Position numbers and translations under genes: made by a program. A stretch of DNA of 64,000 bases from Shewanella salipaludis. GTDB taxonomy: Bacteria; Pseudomonadota; Gammaproteobacteria; Enterobacterales; Shewanellaceae. How positions within the stretch are numbered: position 1 is the first letter of the stretch; each line of letters starts with the position of its first letter. The notes under the pieces are model-generated. The model searched no databases. It was not told where the DNA came from and saw nothing but the letters and a program-made list of their open reading frames with translations. Shown in pieces: positions 16,901 to 23,436 of this stretch. Location of the stretch: NCBI RefSeq assembly GCF_012911865.1, contig NZ_JAAXYH010000001.1, positions 608,452 to 672,451 of the forward strand, given 5' to 3'.

Positions 16901-18263
16901 CCACTTTCTTGACTAAGCGATTCTGCTCGTCGTGATAGTAGCGCCAGCACTGGCCACGACTGTCGGTGCTGAGGGAGAGGCGTTCGGCATCGCGATACTC
17001 GAAGCGGTAGTCGTAACAGCCATCATCGCCCCAGTTGCGACTGCAGCGGGCGCCGGGGCCATCGCCATCCCAGCTGAAATAATGCCTGAAACCGCTGGCC
17101 CGCTCCCTTTCGGTGAGCAAATGACCGGCATATTGATAACGCTCGAGCTGTTGACTCAGGTTGGTGGCGGCGCAGAGATCGCCGGCGGCATCATAATCGT
17201 AGCGCGCCAACACCTTGCCCAGCCGTATCATGCCCTCGTCGCTATGGCGTACGGCCTCGATCTGGCTCAGCTGACCCTTGGCGCTGTAGGACAACTCGAT
17301 ACCCCGGCCGGCGCTGTAGTCGATGCGGCTGAGCCTGTGTAGCCTGTCGTAAAACAGCTGCAAGGTATGACCCAGGTTATCGAGTATCTGATGCAACACC
17401 CAACGCCGGCGAGCCGACTTGTCGGCACTTGGCACAAACACCCAATGGGTATCGTCGGGTCTGAGCAAGACCAGGCTGCCGTTGGCCTCGTGGCGCAATG
17501 CCAGGCCCTCGGCCAGCTGGTAGCTGGTTTGCCCGGCGGCGACTTGGGCGAAGGGCAAACGCCGGCCTTCCTCATCCGTTAACCACAGCAGAGGCTCTTC
17601 CCCGGCGTCGGCCAGCAAGTCGATCTGCAGATGAAAATTACTGCGCCAGCCAAAACCTAAGCCTATATTCTCAGCGCTCTGGCTCGAGCGGTAGCTGCGC
17701 ACCCAATGCAAGGGCAAGGGCCCTTCGAGGCTGAAGTCGGTCAGCTCGAGGATCTCTTCGCCGCTGCACATGGCCACGGGATCGCCGCAGGTTTCCTTGT
17801 CTTTGTTCGCAGGTTCCTGATTGCCGGCGGCATTCTCGCCGCGGCTGCTATTCACCCCCGGCTCGGCTGCTGCTGGTTGCTCGGCCCGGCCTCCGGGATT
17901 GGCCGCCTTGGGCTGTGCGCCGCTCTTGGGAGCCTTGGCCGGTGCCGCAGGGATCTCTGCCGGTTGCGCCGGCAGGATGCAGGCAAAGAGTGTCTTGTCG
18001 ACCAGGGCCTTGGCCAAAGTCTGGCGCAGTGCCCCGGCGCGGGCCTGGCTCCACATGGTGACGCCGGCGGCGCTCCGGTTGAACCAGGCATAAACGCTGA
18101 CGATGGAATCACCCGGCAAGTCGGATACCGCAAACAGTGACTGCAAGAGGGAAATGGCACTCTGCTCATCGGCAAATACCAGGGGCGCATGGGCCGGCTT
18201 GGCCGTGCTGAACTGTATTAAGTCGCCTGAGCGGGCCTTTAAGGATAACGACTTGGTTACCAT
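13932..18263 (-). CDS. Rhs-repeat T6SS effector with C-terminal Ntox15-type DNase tip
   Basis: 1443 residues, ATG 18263, 6 bases after the upstream gene stop. An N-terminal adaptor region (1-110) and a Pro/Ala-rich linker (about 112-165) lead into a DUF6531/Rhs shell with many YD repeats such as YDELGRL and YDSAGRL. The core ends with the motif pair SQDPIGL and WVDPLGL (about residue 1165), the usual self-cleavage site. The variable tip (about 1175-1443) carries MSVKEYLDNR, then HNPD at 1376-1379, then GGNDVVFDLGDASVNQSIGS. This fits polymorphic toxin type 15, whose HxxD motif is catalytic in the Agrobacterium DNase Tde1. The tip is visibly AT-richer than the core, as expected for exchangeable toxin cassettes. 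VgrG and PAAR upstream are its likely carriers. Confidence 0.9.
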   Translation of the reverse strand: MVTKSLSLKARSGDLIQFSTAKPAHAPLVFADEQSAISLLQSLFAVSDLPGDSIVSVYAWFNRSAAGVTMWSQARAGALRQTLAKALVDKTLFACILPAQPAEIPAAPAKAPKSGAQPKAANPGGRAEQPAAAEPGVNSSRGENAAGNQEPANKDKETCGDPVAMCSGEEILELTDFSLEGPLPLHWVRSYRSSQSAENIGLGFGWRSNFHLQIDLLADAGEEPLLWLTDEEGRRLPFAQVAAGQTSYQLAEGLALRHEANGSLVLLRPDDTHWVFVPSADKSARRRWVLHQILDNLGHTLQLFYDRLHRLSRIDYSAGRGIELSYSAKGQLSQIEAVRHSDEGMIRLGKVLARYDYDAAGDLCAATNLSQQLERYQYAGHLLTERERASGFRHYFSWDGDGPGARCSRNWGDDGCYDYRFEYRDAERLSLSTDSRGQCWRYYHDEQNRLVKKVAPDGASWQYQWNDQGKKVAEIDPLGATTRFEFNRRGQLSHIIAADAGVTQFHYNALGQRSGIIDAEGQEWRREYTSAGLLKAEISPDGAKVRYEYNSLNQLSCITAADGSSTHFAWDTEGQLLARRAPTGLTRYSYDELGRLNGLVDAAGLVTEYRRNEAGQLIGLRQYPQDAPEQVLEQSFDYDSAGRLISKTNALGQERQWQYDGLRQPTKQWQPDGSSLGYQYDTERNLTAIMRSDGARYQLDYDGRERPVKLQGFDGRVQQYEYDANGKVIGLEDGSQRQIRVVRDALGRVIEQKALCLGAANRQLSSQHFHYDKLGRLLRANNGQRKLRFGHHANGRVKSLWQDNWHIEHKYDAAGRKTAILLPDGSQLDYRYNDQGQVSQLGLNQQPLLLRRFDNAGRESEREYASGMVMSQQFDAFNRLSGQQWQHGSELHERHYQYSALHQLLTVEDTRQGKVNYQYDSLDQLVSKRHDTDPSQNEHHSWDSFGNPVGDDIQLQQDKLQRYLGRHYSYDDSGNQLSVKTASGQQKREFNGLNQLVSLSNGTNISRYEYDALGRRSAKITAAGRIDYLWDGNQLIGEHSQDAFSWYLYEPDNGDGRGNRPLALLRNGELFFYRLDQLGTPLALVDSRSRIVWQANYSVFGQASVSIEEIANPLRFQGQYYDEESGLHYNHFRYYDPQSGRFISQDPIGLLGGINHYQYAPNHINWVDPLGLSCKEGAGEAVYGPPPEEPGLQPVTVLPIEWAVEGIADSIEQLSQLLETGPTLAGTAAMAVALIPGKFADKALEPVIKKLDKVELPGTKALTAAKASLMKKHKVACFKKNKKGSDVEYDRQLQGQQDGINKMSVKEYLDNRESYKAIGRKGTGQAQDKARKNFKEDLIKEYNDELLAEGEYIGQEALDKATELALNDMNTLNALHNPDMIAGGNDVVFDLGDASVNQSIGSQWKTNGGETLSRVDLMDIEAKKALEELGPDTLMDVDLHRCK

Positions 18264-18269
18264 CTTGAG

Positions 18270-19286
18270 TTAACTTCCTTGTTGTGGCGGCTGGTCATTC
18301 ATGGCCTGCCAACTAAATAATCCTGTTGCGCGATAGCGTTTGGCGGAGATCTCACACTGCAAGACTTCGCCGCTTAGGCTTCCGCGCTGAAACCCCTGGT
18401 ACAGATGCAAGAGGCGATACAAACCACCTGCGGCCCCCAGCTCACCACTCTGGTAGGCGGGAAACACCAAACGTGTCTGCCGATCCAACACCCCGGCCAG
18501 TGCGGGATAGGCGGCTAACCAGAGTTCGGTCAGTCGCTCATCGCCGTTGTCCGGCAGGTAAATGCCGGACAAGGCCCCGCTGGCCACTTGCGCCACCTGG
18601 GTAAACAAGTTGCCAAGGGCCTGCGGGGCTGGAGTCCTTCCCAGATCCGCATCCGTGGCGGCAAAGTCCAGGCGCAGGCCCTGGCTGGCATGCTCGAGGC
18701 AGAGGCTGACAATCCCCTCCGACGGCGCCAGGCCCATGTGCTCCTGACTCAATAAACGTCCCTCGGCGGCCAGCGTCTCCAGCAAGGCGACATCGGCCAG
18801 GCTGTCTATCGCCACCAACCACAGCCTGCCCCCTGCCTGCCCCCCATCCAGACTCGACGAGGAGTCTCTGCGTGTCAGCTGCTGCTTGGCCGCGGCCAAT
18901 GCCATCAGGCAGCCGCTGCTGCCGTAGGGAAAAATTTTACAATCTGCATGAGCCAGCAAGCCGGGAAACCTGGCCGTAATACGCCCGAGCAAGGATTGCA
19001 ACGCCCCTTCATCCGTGCCCAGGGTTTCCGGCAAGATAAGGAAAACACACTCATTGTCCGGGCAGGCATGCTGGGTCGCAAACAGCTGCTGCAACAGGGC
19101 CATGGCCCTGGCCGCAAAATCAGGCTCGGCGGCCAGTTCCGGCAAAAAATTGGCCAAGATCCTGCCCCCTTCGAGCTCGACAGCGCCATCCTCGGGGGCA
19201 AACTCATCGAGCATGGCACCCGAGGCCAGATCCCTGGCCTTGCCGATCAGCAACCCTGAGTGTGCCAAATTCAACACGAATGCCAT
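18270..19286 (-). CDS. T6SS-associated beta-ketoacyl-synthase-like protein (putative effector adaptor)
   Basis: 338 residues. It overlaps the upstream gene by 16 bases and is followed after 6 bases by the Rhs effector gene. Weak resemblance to the N-terminal half of thiolase-fold ketoacyl synthases is seen by eye: AIDSLADVALLETLAAEGRL followed by GLAPSEGIVSLCLE, the place of the family's DSL...PGEGAA pattern. The active-site cysteine context is not evident, so catalysis is doubtful. Similar proteins occur next to VgrG/PAAR effectors in other Proteobacteria, suggesting a loading or chaperone role. Both the fold and the role are inference. Confidence 0.5.
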   Translation of the reverse strand: MAFVLNLAHSGLLIGKARDLASGAMLDEFAPEDGAVELEGGRILANFLPELAAEPDFAARAMALLQQLFATQHACPDNECVFLILPETLGTDEGALQSLLGRITARFPGLLAHADCKIFPYGSSGCLMALAAAKQQLTRRDSSSSLDGGQAGGRLWLVAIDSLADVALLETLAAEGRLLSQEHMGLAPSEGIVSLCLEHASQGLRLDFAATDADLGRTPAPQALGNLFTQVAQVASGALSGIYLPDNGDERLTELWLAAYPALAGVLDRQTRLVFPAYQSGELGAAGGLYRLLHLYQGFQRGSLSGEVLQCEISAKRYRATGLFSWQAMNDQPPQQGS

Positions 19287-20401
19287 TGGCCCCCCAATAG
19301 CCCATCGGGCCGTGACAGGGGCAGCTCAGGCCGGCGCAACTTGGCATGGCAGGCCGCGGCCCGGCGCTGGGCCTGATTACCCCCATGCCAGATAACGTCC
19401 AGTGCGTCGCCCTCCAGGGGCCGGCCCGCCAATACGGGCTCGGGACCAAAGGTGGGGACAGGTTCAGCAGCAGTTTCCAACAGGCGCTCGCCCTCTTCTA
19501 CCCCCAGCAGCAGGCAGAGGGCGTCGGCGGCGGCCTCGGCCAGCTCGTCAGGCTCTGTCTGTTCAGGCTGTCCTTCCTGTTCTGCCTGTGTCGCCAGGTC
19601 ACGCAGCAGAGGCACAAACTTGCTCAGGCCGCTGTAACCCAGGGCGCCGACTCGCCGCGGCAGTGCGCCGGTTTGCAGCAGCAGATTGAGCATGGCGACC
19701 TTGGACTGCGCCGGCGCGCCGCAAAGCAGCAAGGGCACATAATCCGAGTCCTGCAGACCCTGCTGCAACAGCTGCTCGAGCAGCCTAGGCTCATCGCCGC
19801 CCTGCCCCAACAGATACAGTGCCAGCTTGGCCTGCAGCGCCACGGGCCCTGCGTCCCCGGCATGGGCCAGCAGCCTGTCTTTGGCAGCCACTTGCCCCGT
19901 GCTCGCCAGGTACCAGAAATAGGCCGGCACGACTTGCTCCCCCTCGCCGATGTCAAAGCCGGGAGTGGATAAGCCGGGCACAGCCAGATAGCTCGCCAGT
20001 TGCCAGCAAAACTCGCCGCCCCCGCCAATGGCACTCGATGCCAACAGTTGCCGCAGCGGCAGCTCATCCAAGGCCAACTTGATTGCCGCCAGCCATAGTG
20101 CCTGGGACAGTGTCGCCTCCGGCGCATGCAGCGCCTTTGCGTCCCACGCATCCCTTGAGCTTGCATCCAGCGGCGTCAGCAGCCAGTCGAGCCAGGGACT
20201 GTTTGAGTCGCCAATGCCATCCGCAATTTCGCCCGTGTCGGTGCGCCCCAGGCCGCGCCGGCGCAGCAGCCGCAACCCCGCCAGCAAGCGGTTATCATGC
20301 TCGCGTAATTGCTGCAGCCCGGCATAGCGGCTGCCGAGCAACACCTCTCTCTGACTCAGGAGTAACCCTGTACGCTCCAGCAGCATCTCATCTGTGAGCA
20401 T
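19271..20401 (-). CDS. TIGR02270-like T6SS-associated HEAT-type protein
   Basis: 376 residues, starting 2 bases after the PAAR gene stop. The N-terminus MLTDEMLLERTGLLLSQREV and the QLREHDNRLLAGLRLL helix match what I recall of TIGR02270 proteins, found beside VgrG/PAAR effectors. The rest is Leu/Ala-rich helical repeats (for example ALQAKLALYLLGQGG), compatible with HEAT-like repeats. No signal peptide or membrane segment. It probably helps to load or fold the effector, together with the KAS-like protein. Biochemical function is unknown. Confidence 0.6.
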   Translation of the reverse strand: MLTDEMLLERTGLLLSQREVLLGSRYAGLQQLREHDNRLLAGLRLLRRRGLGRTDTGEIADGIGDSNSPWLDWLLTPLDASSRDAWDAKALHAPEATLSQALWLAAIKLALDELPLRQLLASSAIGGGGEFCWQLASYLAVPGLSTPGFDIGEGEQVVPAYFWYLASTGQVAAKDRLLAHAGDAGPVALQAKLALYLLGQGGDEPRLLEQLLQQGLQDSDYVPLLLCGAPAQSKVAMLNLLLQTGALPRRVGALGYSGLSKFVPLLRDLATQAEQEGQPEQTEPDELAEAAADALCLLLGVEEGERLLETAAEPVPTFGPEPVLAGRPLEGDALDVIWHGGNQAQRRAAACHAKLRRPELPLSRPDGLLGGQWHSC

Positions 20402-20403
20402 GC

Positions 20404-20694
20404 TTAACCGCCAATGAGCACTGTCGGTACCCCGACCACGAGTTTGCCGCCATGATCTGTGGCATCACCCAACCTGGCGGCATTCTTGCCATTGATAAAC
20501 ACGCTAGATGAACCACCGCTGATGGTGTCGGGTGGCCCTATGCACACCAGCTTGTCGCCCTTGCGGGCCGCGGGTATGCCGCCAATAGACACGTTGGGAG
20601 AGCCGGCCACCACGGGACCGCCCACATGAGGCACTTGCCCTGTCACTTTTGGGCAAAGGTGCATGGAACCTATCACAGACGCAGGCTTTCCCAT
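20404..20694 (-). CDS. PAAR-domain spike-tip protein
   Basis: 96 residues, ATG 20694, AAGGAAG 4 bases upstream. The whole protein is a PAAR domain: MGKPASVIGSMHLCPK, HVGGPVVAGSPNVSIGG, ARKGDKLVCIGPPDTISGG, then ARLGDATDHGG. The His/Cys residues at the expected zinc positions are present. PAAR proteins cap the VgrG trimer and link effectors to the spike. It lies between vgrG and the adaptor and effector genes, consistent with delivery of the Rhs protein. Confidence 0.95.
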   Translation of the reverse strand: MGKPASVIGSMHLCPKVTGQVPHVGGPVVAGSPNVSIGGIPAARKGDKLVCIGPPDTISGGSSSVFINGKNAARLGDATDHGGKLVVGVPTVLIGG

Positions 20695-20734
20695 ATCGCT
20701 TCCTTAATACTGTCCTTGGCTTGCCGGCATGGCA

Positions 20735-22549
20735 TCAATTGATGCTGACCTTGCTGCCCTTGATGGTGATGTTGCTGCCCTTGATGCTGATCGAACCGTC
20801 GCTCTTCATGGAGATCGAGGCCGAGCCCGTCTTGATGGTGATGGCGTCGCCGGCATCTATGACCAGTTTCTTACCCACCTTGAGGGTATCGCCCCCATCT
20901 ATGGTTGTTTTGCGGTCTTTATTGACTGTGACAGTGTCCTTGCCCTTCACCAGCGTCAGCCTGTCGTTATCGACAGTGTCCGACTGATCATTTTCGACAT
21001 GGAAGGTAAAGTCTTTCTCTGCATGCAGGTAAACTAACTCACTGCCCTTCTTGTCGTCGAAGCTCAACTCGTTGAAGTTGGCCGCGCCGCCTTTCTCTGT
21101 GGAGCGGGTCTTGATGCCGCTCTGGGACTTGGCGTCCGGCAAGGCGTAGGGTGGCATGTGATCCGAGTTGTAGACAGACCCGACTATGATGGGCTGATCC
21201 GGATCGCCGTTGAGAAACTCCACCAGGACTTCCTGATCGCGGCGGGGGAAAAAGGCACTGCCCCAATTCTTGCCGGCCCAGCTCTGGCTCACCCTGATAG
21301 GACAGGAACTCTCGTGATCTTTGATCTGGCTCCTGTCCCAATGAAACTTGACCGTGACCCGGCCCAGGGCATCGACGGAAATCTCTTCGCTGCCCTTACA
21401 GGTTACCGTCGCCGTCTGCACCCCACGGATCTTGGGTTTCGCCGTAATGGCACGTGGGCGATAGGCCACTGTCTTGGGAACACATTGGAAACTATTGGTG
21501 ATCTGTTGCAGTTTGACCTGGCTGGCGCCGGTTTGACTGACCACGGCCGCCGTCAGCACCAAACGGGTAATGACATATTGCTTGCCAACCTCCGCCTTGT
21601 CTTCATGCTCGGTAAGGGTAAAGGTTTGCCCGGTCGCGAAGGTGCGACAATTACTCGCCCCCTTGCGCAACTGTATATCCCGCTGCAATGCTTCCAGTTT
21701 AACCGCGGCAACGGCCTTGCCGCGGGGATGCACATCGGCCTCGGCCTCGTAGGAAAAAATTTCGTAATCTGCATGCTTGGGCACCAGGCTGCCGGCGTTA
21801 TGCGTGCCTGTGGGCAATTCCTTGGGCTTGAGCAGATTGTAGCCGCGCTGGACATATTTACCCGGCGCCATGTTGACGGCGCTATGCCATTGGCTGATAT
21901 GGGCTTCGGCCAGACTGCCGGTATGGAACTTGACTTTATTCTCTATGCAAGGCTCGTAGGCGGTCGCCTTATCCGCCAATACCAATGTATGGCCGCTCTC
22001 GGTATGGGTGAAATAATAAAATATTCCTTCCTGTTCCAATAAGCGACTCATGAATAAAAAGTCGGATTCTTCGTACTGAACCTTGAATTCATAATCCGGG
22101 TAGGTGCCACTTATTTTGGCGGACACATCCACCTTGACACCATGCTCTCCCGCCAGTTCCTCTATGATCTTGAGGATGTTTTTTTTCTTGAAAATGCGAC
22201 TGTTGACCCTATGCTGCATGAACCATGCGGCGGCAACTATGGTAATGGCATAATCGCGATGATCGTTATTTTCGGCGTCTTTGTTGACCCTGAGACCCAG
22301 GGAGGTAATATCCGAAACCACGCCATTAATATAGCGTTGCTTACCATTACCCAACTTGAGTGTAATAGTCACATCCTTACCTATCAGCTCCTGCGAATTA
22401 ATTTCGCCGCCATTGGTATAGACATGTGCCTTGACATTAAAAAGATCCGATATCGCTTCCTCAAACACAAAACGAGTCAAGTAAAGCTTATCTTTCCCTA
22501 GGGGAGTATCAATCTTGATACTGTTCTCATCCTGAGTAGCCAACTGCAT
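20735..22549 (-). CDS. vgrG: VgrG spike protein (TssI)
   Basis: 604 residues, ATG 22549 with AGGGT upstream. The gp27-like base (SQELIGKDVTITLKLGNGKQRYINGVV, EHGVKVDVSAKISGTYP, YEESDFLFMSRLLEQEGIFY) is followed by the gp5-like OB fold (VDALGRVTVKFHWDR, PIRVSQSWAGKNWGSAFFPR, EVLVEFLNGDPDQPIIVGSVYN). The C-terminal beta-helix needle has the usual short repeats (VTVNKDRKTTI, TIKGSKVSIN). No extra effector domain is attached. It follows hcp after a terminator-like hairpin and precedes the PAAR gene, forming the effector-loading operon. Confidence 0.97.
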   Translation of the reverse strand: MQLATQDENSIKIDTPLGKDKLYLTRFVFEEAISDLFNVKAHVYTNGGEINSQELIGKDVTITLKLGNGKQRYINGVVSDITSLGLRVNKDAENNDHRDYAITIVAAAWFMQHRVNSRIFKKKNILKIIEELAGEHGVKVDVSAKISGTYPDYEFKVQYEESDFLFMSRLLEQEGIFYYFTHTESGHTLVLADKATAYEPCIENKVKFHTGSLAEAHISQWHSAVNMAPGKYVQRGYNLLKPKELPTGTHNAGSLVPKHADYEIFSYEAEADVHPRGKAVAAVKLEALQRDIQLRKGASNCRTFATGQTFTLTEHEDKAEVGKQYVITRLVLTAAVVSQTGASQVKLQQITNSFQCVPKTVAYRPRAITAKPKIRGVQTATVTCKGSEEISVDALGRVTVKFHWDRSQIKDHESSCPIRVSQSWAGKNWGSAFFPRRDQEVLVEFLNGDPDQPIIVGSVYNSDHMPPYALPDAKSQSGIKTRSTEKGGAANFNELSFDDKKGSELVYLHAEKDFTFHVENDQSDTVDNDRLTLVKGKDTVTVNKDRKTTIDGGDTLKVGKKLVIDAGDAITIKTGSASISMKSDGSISIKGSNITIKGSKVSIN

Positions 22550-22580
22550 ATCGAAACCCTAATGCTATTACATAAGAAAC

Positions 22581-22611
22581 AAAGAAAACTGATGCGGATA
22601 AACCGCACCAG
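22581..22611 (-). terminator. Hairpin and U-run between hcp and vgrG (partial terminator)
   Basis: On the minus strand, CTGGTGCGG (22611-22603) pairs with CCGCATCAG (22597-22589), one G-T pair, loop TTTAT, followed by TTTTCTTT. It sits 14 bases after the hcp stop. It would cut part of the transcripts after hcp, giving more Hcp than spike proteins. Confidence 0.75.
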
Positions 22612-22624
22612 TCTGACCTTAGCC

Positions 22625-23104
22625 TTACAGCTTCTGGCCTTTAACACCGCTATAGCCATAAACTTGTGGCGCAGCAGCATTGTTTTTGTCGTCTGATGGT
22701 ACAACAGTCATCATTAACTCTGTGTAACTAATGACAATTGTTTCAACTGGACGGTCACCTGAAACTGACATGTGATAGCTGCTAACCATGGCATCTGTCA
22801 GTTCAATTTTCATGATTTCTTCGATGACATCACCTTGCTTGGTGATGTGGAAAATCGCTTTTTTACCCTTGCCGATAGTCGCTTCTTTGAAGAAATCAGG
22901 AGAAGACTTATCTTGCAACTTAGTGATCACCACGTCGCTCAGACGTGTTGAACTGGCTTCACGATCCATTGTGGTACCAGTGTAAGAAGTGATTTCGCGC
23001 TGTGAACCCCAATCCATTGACAGGACAGTGATCATATCTTTAAAAGCTTCAGCAGTGGCTTCGCCTTTAATGCCTTCATAGTCCAAATATGTATTTGCTT
23101 GCAT
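22625..23104 (-). CDS. hcp: Hcp tube protein (TssD)
   Basis: 159 residues, the usual Hcp length. AAGGAA lies 8 bases before ATG 23104. The start MQANTYLDYEGIKGEAT and the central KLQDKSSPDFFKEATIGKGK correspond to the family's beta-barrel with exposed loop. Hcp hexamers stack into the inner tube expelled by the contracting sheath. The gene has its own predicted promoter, separate from the structural operon ending with clpV. Confidence 0.97.
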   Translation of the reverse strand: MQANTYLDYEGIKGEATAEAFKDMITVLSMDWGSQREITSYTGTTMDREASSTRLSDVVITKLQDKSSPDFFKEATIGKGKKAIFHITKQGDVIEEIMKIELTDAMVSSYHMSVSGDRPVETIVISYTELMMTVVPSDDKNNAAAPQVYGYSGVKGQKL

Positions 23105-23436
23105 TACAATATTCCTTTTTACAAATTAACACGGCTGTCCTTAAATGGACGTTAAATAACGTCAAGGCATCCAATACCTTAACGACCAAAAAAGAGTGTC
23201 AAAATCAATAGCAGATTAACCATCACTGGCAACAGATATAAAAATCGGCACTCTATTTAAGTACAGTGGATTATACTACCCACAATAATTTGTTCAACAT
23301 TTAATATCGAATAATTGGCGACGGAATATATTTAACCCATGAAACAACACTTTATTAATTTTATTAACAAAGCATTAATCAACACATGTCAAAAATATGT
23401 CTCTCGCCAATCAATCCTATTTCAGCTTTGCCTGAG
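23105..23436 (-). promoter_or_regulatory. Promoter region of hcp
   Basis: AT-rich 332-base spacer between hcp and the clpV stop. On the minus strand a good sigma70-type promoter is visible: -35 TTGAAC (23297-23292), 16-base spacer, -10 TATAAT (23275-23270). This predicts an untranslated leader of about 160 bases. No sigma54 site was found. Confidence 0.7.

Noticed and set aside
14982..18140. Many long open frames opposite the Rhs gene (up to about 218 codons).
   Set aside because: They are antisense shadows caused by the repetitive GC-rich Rhs codons; none has a ribosome site or conserved motif.
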